Shown piece by piece: positions 56,640 through 64,000 of a DNA stretch of 64,000 bases. The translations under genes and the position numbers were made by a program. The notes beneath the pieces are model-generated. The model saw only the letters and a program-made list of their open reading frames with translations. It was not told the DNA's origin and made no database searches. Source of the stretch: Anisodus tanguticus (Eukaryota > Streptophyta > Magnoliopsida > Solanales > Solanaceae); assembly GCA_034509755.1 (NCBI GenBank), contig CM067541.1, forward strand, positions 25,116,501 through 25,180,500. The letters are read 5' to 3'. Each line of letters starts with the position of its first letter. Positions within the stretch are counted from its first letter, which is position 1.

Positions 56640-57409
56640 CAAGTTCCAAAAATTGGAGAACAAGATTTAAAGCACGTTTGGATTAGCTGGTTAAAAGTAG
56701 CTGAAAACACTTTTTAGGTGTTGAAGTTGTGATTATTGTTTGGATAGCTAGAAGCTAGTAGTTGTAGTTATGTGTTTGGATAAAAGTGAGTAGTTGTGAT
56801 AATCATGGGCAGAGCCACCTTAGGCGAAGGGTGGTCAGGTGCATACCTTTCACCTGAAAATTACGTGGTGTACATAGGTTAAATGTTAGCTATTATGAGT
56901 ATATTTTAATTTTGCACCCTTAATATAAGTGAGAAGAAATTTTGCGCAGCCTTCGCCAAACTTCTGGCACCGCCACCGGTGATAATGTGTTTGGATAGAA
57001 GTTAGTTGATGTTAGAGAAATCTTTTTCGAAATGCGATGTTTTTCTACTTCGGGAGAGGAATGCTCAAGTGATTCCTCTGGTTCTACTACCTCTGAAGAA
57101 AAATGATGAATCCACTATACTTTTTCTCCTTATGGATATGGATATTCTGAGCAAGGGATTTCCATTTATTGTAGAAATAATTTCGGACTGTTGGACAGGT
57201 GAAAATGTTATAATTTATACTAGAAAGATAGGACAGACTGATGCACTAAGTTCCCAATATGCGCGGGATCCGGAGAAAAGCCGGCCCTCAAGGTCTATTA
57301 TACTAGAAAGATAGATGCAGATTTTTGAAAATTTAGGTAACTACAAATTGATGCTACTGATAGTTCTCTTCTTCTTTTTTTAATTATTATTCAAACCTTC
57401 AGGACAACA
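56640..57409. other. Intergenic DNA with a SINE fragment
   Basis: 56660-57000 contains TTTGGATA-type repeats (tgtttggataNaagt occurs three times), resembling a MITE. 57235-57305 (gatgcactaagttcccaata, gcgcgggatccggag) resembles the Au SINE end in antisense. 57040-57110 shares ggttctactacct and aaaaatgatgaat with 62660-62725 on the other side of Copia-3. The frame 57006-57314 is not a recognisable protein. Confidence 0.45.
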
Positions 57410-57414
57410 ATAAG
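57410..57414. repeat. Target-site duplication of Copia-3, left
   Basis: ataag here and at 62406-62410 brackets the element. Confidence 0.9.
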
Positions 57415-57625
57415 TGAAGGAAATTAATTCTCTTAGTATTTCATTCCAATGATAGAATATATATACAATAATAAGATGTACTAATCTAAGTTACCTAAAA
57501 TATAAGATGCTAATTACTTACAATCATCCCAACTAATTGATTACAATACTAATTACAATATCAATCATATGATGATTAATGGAGAATAAATATAATTATG
57601 AGATTGCCCCATAATTATTCTATCA
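57415..57625 (-). repeat. Copia-3 3' LTR
   Basis: 211 bp, tgaagg to tatca on the plus strand, followed by gtcccccgcag (57626-57636), the minus-strand polypurine tract. Matches 62200-62405 with scattered differences and small indels. Confidence 0.92.
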
Positions 57626-57640
57626 GTCCCCCGCAGTCTT

Positions 57641-58932
57641 AGCGGGAGGTTCACGTATGCTGAGATTGTCCATGAAATCATCAAAGAGTACGCGCGGAAG
57701 ACCTTTTGTGAAGATATCTACAATTTGATAGTGGGTCGGTACATGGAAAACACAAACGTGTCCACGAGCAACCTTTTCTCGGACAAATAAGATATCCATT
57801 TCAATGTGTTTTGTGCGCTGATGCTGAACAGGATTTTCGGATAAGTATATCGCACTCACATTGTCACAATAAACCACTGTTGCCTTTTCAATCGGACAAT
57901 GTAACTCTAACAGTAGATTACGAATCCAACATGATTCAACAACCACATTGGCTACCCCTCAGTATTTTGCATCAGCACTTGATCGAGACAGTGTGAATTG
58001 TCGTTTTGACGACCATGAAATGAGATTGTTCCCCAAAGACACATAATAACTGAAAGTGGAACGTTGTGTGTCCGGACAGCCACCCCAATCCGCATCTGTG
58101 TAGGATGAGAGACTCGAGATGGAGGACTTATATAGATGCAAACCGAAATGAAGAATACCCTTAACATACGCAGAATTCTTTTGAGAGCCCCTATATGTTC
58201 TTCCTTCGGATCATGCATGTGTAAACAAACTTACTGAACCGCATAGGAAATATCGGGTCTCGTAAAAGTCAAATACCGCAAGGCCCCTACTAGGTTGCGG
58301 TAATGTGTAGGATCGATGTATGGAGTACCAACAGCGTTACTCAATTTCACCTTTGTGTCAACCGGAGTATGTGATGGTTTGCAGAAAGACATCATTGCTT
58401 TGTCAATTATTTCTTTGGCATATTTCTTTTGACTAAGAAACAGACCACCTGCATATTGAGTTACAGCAATGCTAAGAAAATAATTTAACGGACCCAAATC
58501 CTTCATTGCAAATTCAGCCGCAAGAAGAGACATAATAGACTGGCGAAGTGAAGTCGATGATGCCATAAGAATAATGTCATCAACCTACAGAAGTATATAT
58601 GCCATGTCAGTGCCCTTCCAATAAATGAACAAGGGCTGATCAAACTTGTTGTGAGAGAAATCCAATTTGAAAACAAATCCTGCAAACTTGTTATACCATC
58701 CCCGAGGAGCTTGTTTCAAACCATATAAGGATATTTTCAACAGGCAAACATGATCTGGATGGGTATAATCTCGGAAACCCAACGACTGATGCATGTACAC
58801 TATTTTCAGTATGTAAGAATGCATTTTTGACATCCAACTATGAATTGACCAAGATTTGGAAAGTGCAAGGCTGAGAATAGTCCTAATAGTTGTTGGCTTA
58901 ACCACTAGACTAAATGTGTTACCACAATTCAC
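57641..58932 (-). pseudogene. Copia-3 reverse transcriptase and RNase H
   Basis: Frames 58585-58932 (NTFSLVVKPTTIRTILSLAL, SLGFRDYTHPDHVCLLK), 58231-58566 (KDLGPLNYFLSIAV, KYAKEIIDKA), 57959-58141 (YTDADWGGCPDTQRS) and 57623-57946 (SCWIRNLLLELHCPIEK, RTKHIEMDILF, DIFTKGLPRVLF) are collinear. The catalytic segment between 58566 and 58600 encodes the YVDD-like region across a frame break (LLQVDDIILMAS). A small deletion after DVKNA-like residues disrupts motif A. Confidence 0.87.
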
Positions 58933-59231
58933 TCCAACCTGTTGAGACCTGTCATCACCAATAAGATGAGTTTTGTATCTCGCAAAGGAGCCATTAGAAT
59001 TATTTTTATGACAAAAGACCCCATAATGTTTGCATTAGTTGGACGTGCCACTAAGTCCCAAGTCTTATTTTTAATAAGAGCATTAAATTCATCTAACATG
59101 ACAGTTTTCCAATTCGGGTCTGATAAGGCTGCTTTTGGATTTTTAGGAAGTGGTGACAGTTGGACTGAGGCTGTTAGGTTAATATGACGCTTAGGGAAAA
59201 AGATTTCATGCTTTGCACGGGTTTCAATGGT

Positions 59232-60848
59232 CTAAGGTTGGGTAGTTGGGATGTCGTGTTGGTTAACCGTCCGAGGTTGGGCCAAGGTAGTGGGCTGGTG
59301 TACGGGCAGTGGGGTAGTGGTTGTCCTTGGTTGGGCTTGCCCACCATTATATGTTGATTGGGCCGAGACCAACGGATGAGAGGCAGTGACCTCTGCTCCT
59401 TGCACTGGCCCAGTCACATTTGGTAGTTGGGCTGGGATGTTGGGTTGTTGTATTTGGGCGGGCCCCACATTATTTTGGGTGTTTAAATGGTGAGTCAAAA
59501 GCGGATGAATTCCATTGTTCAAAAAATCATATGAAGGTGAGGATGCCACGTGAGATTTAGCAAACGAGATGTAGACTCATAAAAAATAACGTGACGAGAA
59601 ATAATGATCTTCCCATTTGTCTTATCAAAACACTTCTATCCCCTATGATTTTGTGGATATCCCAAAAACACACAAGGAGTTGAACGGGCATGAAGTTTGT
59701 TAATAGTTGTGGACGGAAACAAAGGATAACACAAACACCCAAAAACCCTCAAATGTGTAAAAGATGGGAGACGGTGGTACAACATTTGTGTCTGTGACAC
59801 ATTGGAAAGCAGTTTACTAGAAAGAATATTTAAAAGATATGTTGCCATTTGAAGTGCATTGTGCCACAAATTTGGTGGTGTGGACGAATGCACAAGGAGA
59901 GTGCAAACCATATTATTGATTGTTCGAATTTTTCTTTCGGCCTTCCCATTTTGTGGTGATGTATGTGGACATGAAAGACGCAAAGACATCCCATTTTAGT
60001 GACAAAACTCATTAAATTGGACATTTATGAATTCCCCCATTGAAAACATTAATGGATTTGTCAAATTGAGTTTTGATAAAAATACTAAATTGTTTGAAAA
60101 TGGTCTAGCCTTGGGATTTATTTCCTAAGGGAAATGTCCACAGAAAATTTGAATAATCATCTAAAATGAGCATAATAATATTTATGACCTGCGGAACTCA
60201 AAATTGGTGATGTCCACAAATCACAATGCAAAAGATCAAAAGGGATAAGGGCATGTGAAGTAGATGATGCAAAAGAAAGCTTAACCTGTTTTCCAAACAC
60301 ACAAATTTGGCAAACAGAAGAGTCCAAAAGTTTGTTACAAGAAAATAATTTATTCTTCCTAATATTATTAAAAATTGGCGCTCCTGGGTGTCCCAACCGA
60401 TTGTGCTATATAATAGGAGAAATAGCGGCAAAGGTTGATGGTTTGGTCATGCGATTGTTGGAAACAGTGGTGATGGGATACAAGTCACCCGTGCTATTAC
60501 ATCTCATTAGTGGCATCCCCGAATGAAAATCCTTCACAGAAAAGTCAAAAGGGTCAAAATTCACAGAAACATTGTTGTCAATTGTAAAACATCTAACAGA
60601 TATCAAATTTTAATCAGTTTTGGTGCATGTAAAACATTTTTCAAGGATAGAGGTGGGTGTGGAGGGGCTAGTTTTACTTGACCAATACCACGAATTGGAA
60701 TTTCCTGCCCACTGCCGATAATAATATTTTTATTTACACTCATATTAAAATAAGACGAGAGATTACCTTGAGATACCGTCATGTGGGACGTAGCCCCTGT
60801 GCTCATGTACCATGACTCATCTGAAACATTTAGATTCATATTGTTCAT
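59232..60848 (-). pseudogene. Copia-3 protease, integrase and spacer
   Basis: The protease start is at 60810-60848 (SWYMSTGATSHMT), where the catalytic Asp of DTG is replaced by Ser. Integrase frames: 60157-60396 (GHPGAPIFNN, CQICVFGKQVKLSF, LLHCDLWTSP), a decayed stretch 60000-60150, and 59636-59989 (CPHTSPQNGKAERKIRTINN, FGCLCYPLFPSTTINKL, CVFLGYPQNHRG). Frame 59232-59549 is the proline/threonine-rich spacer before RT. The first integrase Asp is present, but the D-E region is frame-broken. Confidence 0.85.
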
Positions 60849-60925
60849 GACTTGTTCAATATCAGTGGGTGCATAGCCAATAAAAAATGGTGTTTGGGCT
60901 GCAAATGCATGTTGTGGACGCGAAC

Positions 60926-61948
60926 CTAGAATTCCGGGTTGGCGATTTTAAGAGAGAGGCCCTGGCCCATGTCGAAGTTGGATATGGATATGGACATGGT
61001 GTGGCAGCCCACTATTGGGCCCAGGCCCACGGTGGGTACTGCCCTCACTGATTTCCGGCGGACTGGGCAGTGGGCTGCCACTGGTTGGGCCGCCACTGCC
61101 CGGATTGGTTGTTGTCGCCGACCTGCTGCTCGCCGCCCCTGGCTCGTCCCTTTCCACAATTATTTTTTCCTTTGTTATTGTTACGGTTTGACCACCGTTT
61201 CTGACCATTATTGTTTCGGTTGCCACTGCCACCCGGACCAGAATTTTGTGGTGGAGAATCTACGAAAAATGAATTGGTGGAGACAAGGGTCGTTCCGGCA
61301 TTGGCTGCCCCGGACGATACTGTTTTTGCTTTTCGTGTTTCTTCGAGATTAACCTCGAACGGGCCTCATAGAAAGGAGGCAACAAATTGCTTTGTTGAAT
61401 AAAGGTAGCAACTCCATCATACTGTTCATTTAGCCCTGCAATCAATTGAAGGACCAACTTTTGATTTGTTACGGGCGAACTAACGTTGGAAAGTTGGTCC
61501 GCAAGCACCTTAAATTCCTGATAATAAGCGGAAACGTTGGAAAAATCATCCAATTTAACATTAGTAAATTGGTGTTTTCATGATATACGGCCCGAGAAAG
61601 TTTGTTATCGTGAAATATATTTTGTAAACGTTCCCATGTCTGTTGAGCCGTATAGTTCGGCTCCAAAATGGTATGTAAAAGATCGTTTGATATAGTGTTA
61701 TAAATCCATTGAAGGACTATAGCATCCAAACAGGACCATAGTTTTTTGTCCACCGTAATGGTGTCCGATGATGACTCGGAAGGTATGATATGGTCGATTA
61801 CCTCATAAGCGCGGCAATGAATTTTGAACAGTTTCACCCAAGAGGTATATTGCCCTTTCTCCATTTCAAGTGTTATGGAGATAAAGTTCTTGACGTTATT
61901 GACGGAAAGAGCGGGATGAAAAGTTTTTTTTTCGGCCATAGGTTCCAC
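60926..61948 (-). pseudogene. Copia-3 gag
   Basis: Frame 61469-61948 starts at the natural gag ATG (MEPMAEKKTFHPALSVNN) and contains GQYTSWVKLFKIHCRAYEVI, LDAIVLQWIYNTISNDLLHT and QQTWERLQNIFHDNK. After a frame change near 61560, frame 61260-61553 continues with FSNVSAYYQEFKVLADQLSN and LVLQLIAGLNEQYDGVATFI. The Gly/Pro-rich tail extends to about 60926 in further frames. Compared with Copia-2, the domain arrangement is identical. Confidence 0.87.
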
Positions 61949-62059
61949 AAGAAATCAAAACTAGAGAAGAAAAGAAGTATTTTTGGTGTTTTGATGGATG
62001 TGGAGTGAATAACTGTAAGTGTTGGCTAGGGTTTTAGGATAGGAGTTAGAGGTAGCTGA

Positions 62060-62080
62060 GGGGGGGGGGGGGGGGGTTGT
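62060..62080. repeat. Poly-G tract in the Copia-3 leader
   Basis: About 18 G in a row between the primer site and gag (plus strand). Such a run is unusual inside an element and may be an expansion or a sequencing-length artefact. Confidence 0.75.
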
Positions 62081-62199
62081 TGTCGACTAGGTTGTATAGG
62101 AAGAGACCATAAGGTGACCGGAAAAAAAAGAGGAAGAGAAGAAAATTGGCTAAGGAAAAGGTAGGGCTTAGGGCAAAAGATCTTTGGCTCTTGATACTA

Positions 62200-62405
62200 T
62201 GTAGAAAATTGATTCCCTCAGTATTTCATTCCAATGATAGAATATATATACAATAATAAGATGTAGTACTAATCTAAGTTACCTAAAATATAAGATGTTA
62301 ATTCTTACAATCATCCTAACTAATTGATTACAATACTAAATCAATCATATCATGATTAATGGAGAATAAAGATAATTATGGGATTAACCCATAATTATTC
62401 TAACA
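62200..62405 (-). repeat. Copia-3 5' LTR
   Basis: 206 bp, tgtaga to taaca on the plus strand, between the primer site (ends 62199) and the ataag duplication (62406-62410). It lacks short segments present in the other LTR (for example a repeated attacaat). Confidence 0.92.
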
Positions 62406-62476
62406 ATAAGCATTACAATCTTTTAAATAGATGGTTTTATTGTTTAAGTATGCTAAACTTTTGACTAACCTTGGAC

Positions 62477-62548
62477 ATTAGAGAACCTTGTACTATTTAC
62501 AGATTCACATGAATTAGAGAACCTTGTACTATTTACAGATTCACATGA
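62477..62548. repeat. 36-bp tandem duplication
   Basis: Two identical copies (62477-62512 and 62513-62548) of attagagaaccttgtactat followed by ttacagattcacatga. Confidence 0.9.
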
Positions 62549-64000
62549 ATTTAATAAGCTAATATATGCTTCTTTTGTCTAACTTTTCAGGTTCACAAGT
62601 TTTTCTATGTATTAGTTGAAGAATATAAGCCAATATAGGTCTAACTGGAGGAGAACGTTCAAGCAGTTCCCTTGGTTCTACTACCTATGAACAAAAATGA
62701 TGAATCATCTACTTCTGGAGAAGACTTTCCAGTAAATCCAAGGGGCTGCTCCATGAGACGAAGCATCAAACATTAAAGTCGTAGGACTTTGCTCACTGTC
62801 ACTGGTCATCAAGCCTGAATAGGAAAAGACAATTGGAGTTAGTCTTCAAATTGGACTGTTGGAATTTGGAGGTACATTTGCTGTATGTTACTTTCAATAA
62901 TCGACTATTAGTTTTCACAGTACAGTTATTTAATGTTGATTCTGTTAAGTAGATATCTCAGTTCTAACAACTTCACACTTCCTCAGTAGTTGTAATTGAT
63001 ATCAAGAAAGTTTTGAGGGCAATAGAAGAAGATGGTTATTTTTTTCTTTGAATATCTTTTTGTTATGATTTATTGATGGAACTCGGACGATGTTTGAGAT
63101 TTATTTTGATCTCACCCATTCAAACTATTCAGAGTTATATCTGGTTTTTAACATCTCATTCCCTCTTAATTTCTTTGCTAAACTTGATTTTTTTTTGGTC
63201 GAAAAGTAAATTTGTATTCAACCAACTGTAAATATGTACAACCAATCAGCTTTTTTGGACTCTCGAGCTGATTCTCAGACTTTTTAACAAACAATAAAAC
63301 TACTAGCAACACTATAAATCTGTACAATCCTAGCTGGGAAAAGTATTCAAACTTGATATTTTAACATCTCTTTCCCTCTTACTACTGCAAACTCAACCTC
63401 TGTATTTTAAAATGTCTCAATTTCTCCATGTTTTATCTTATGGAGAAAAATACCTATAGATGTCTAAGTTTATATAGCCTACAACTCATTGATAACATGC
63501 ACTGCAACACTATAACATGCAGCCTCGTGAACATTCCCCATCTGGTTCTTAGTTTGAGCTCTGTAAAGAATGGATCTTGGGCCTAACTCAACCCCAAAAG
63601 CTAGCTTGTAGGGTGAGGATTGTCCAAGTCCATATAAGGAGTCCATGTTCCCATTCCATTTCCAATTTGGGACTCTTAACAAGCTATATTTCGATGTAGT
63701 CAATGACAAACTTCTCCAAAACTTTGAGTTTGTGTTAAAGTTCAAGTAGGAATAAGAATCTAGTGTATGGTCATTTACAATGTCCTGTGATCTTCCTGAA
63801 TGAGTTAATCAAGTAAGTAAAGGGCCTGTCAATAAAAAGGGTGTTGGGGAATGAAAAATGCTTTGCTTTAGGCAATGAAATTAGCCAATAAGATAAACAT
63901 TTAGGTGAGAACTTTCTAACTCATGAAATAAGTGCTTAAAATTAGCCCATGAAATTAGCAAATAAGATAATTTTAACTCATGCAATCTTTACCTTTTGTC
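62549..64000. other. Right end of window, no supported gene
   Basis: The only frame of note (63479-63745, minus) translates without a recognisable domain and falls in a stretch (cctaactcaaccccaaaagc, gtccaagtccatataaggag) that I recognise as a common plant repeat rather than a coding exon. The terminal 200 bp are AT-rich, with the phrase gaaattagcNaataagataa repeated twice. Confidence 0.45.

Larger units (their letters stand above)
57415..62405 (-). mobile_element. Copia-3: complete Ale-type Ty1/copia element, inactivated
   Basis: A 4991-bp element with 211- and 206-bp LTRs, ataag target duplication, primer site at 62186-62199 (plus strand ggctcttgatacta, complement of the iMet tRNA end with one mismatch) and a polypurine tract. 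Domain order right to left is gag, protease, integrase, RT, RNase H. The proteins resemble those of Copia-1 and Copia-2, but the LTRs differ, so it is a related but separate family. Multiple stops and frameshifts are present in every domain. Confidence 0.93.

Noticed and set aside
60939..61352. Plus-strand frame of 137 codons
   Set aside because: Opposite the Copia-3 gag tail; no recognisable domain on this strand.
63479..63745. 88-codon minus-strand ORF
   Set aside because: No family resemblance, and the DNA looks like a common dispersed plant repeat.

Overview
The window is nuclear DNA from a flowering plant. The gene structure, the AT-rich background, the abundance of Ty1/copia and Ty3/gypsy LTR retrotransposons, and tRNA-derived SINEs resembling the SolS/TS and Au families suggest a member of the Solanaceae. 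That assignment is by family resemblance, not by database comparison. Most of the 64 kb is transposable-element sequence. Only one protein-coding host gene looks intact.

Layout: 0.3-4.2 kb is a 5'-truncated Ale/Retrofit-type copia element (Copia-1, minus strand). 4.2-7.1 kb is gene-free AT-rich DNA. 7.1-10 kb holds a heavily decayed second type of copia element (minus strand), recognisable only by fragments in the order RNase H, RT, integrase, protease. It is followed by a 68-bp-type minisatellite and an unassigned ORF (10.8-11.35 kb). Two fragments of a receptor-like cytoplasmic kinase exon lie at 12.36-12.67 kb and an Au-like SINE at 13.9 kb. A broken NHL/LEA-2-like gene at 15.4-16.2 kb carries five copies of a 62-71-bp coding minisatellite and is followed by a SINE.

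The one intact gene is a ten-exon serine carboxypeptidase (S10 family) on the minus strand, 24,934 down to 16,882, encoding 463 residues with a complete Ser-Asp-His triad. Its introns have collected a SINE, a fold-back element, a perfect 140-bp tandem duplication, a minisatellite and a partial copy of its own exon 1. A second fold-back element lies directly upstream of its TATA-like box.

27.4-32.5 kb is a complete but inactivated copia element (Copia-2, plus strand) with 311-bp LTRs and a 5-bp target duplication. 33.8-34.25 kb is a fold-back MITE. 35.4-38.7 kb is an LRR receptor kinase pseudogene (LRR-XII-like) with nonsense and frameshift lesions. It is split by a 1-kb 5'-truncated RTE-type LINE with a 15-bp target duplication, and its kinase domain is cut off by a gypsy-type LTR (38.7-40.4 kb). 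40.7-43.8 kb has a different composition, resembles organellar DNA (probably mitochondrial) and contains a 73-bp inverted repeat.

From about 43.8 kb a decayed minus-strand gypsy element (LTR edge, polypurine tract, and an integrase fragment at 55.85-56.17 kb) is split by a complete 8.4-kb copia element (Copia-4, plus strand, 45,532-53,930; 1.57-kb LTRs; target duplication aaaac). Copia-3 (minus strand, 57,415-62,405; short LTRs; target duplication ataag) is a second complete Ale-type element. The last 1.6 kb has no supported gene.

The window is best read as a layered record of insertions around one surviving protease gene and several dead genes (a receptor kinase, an NHL-type membrane protein and an RLCK fragment). 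I found no convincing new multi-gene system.
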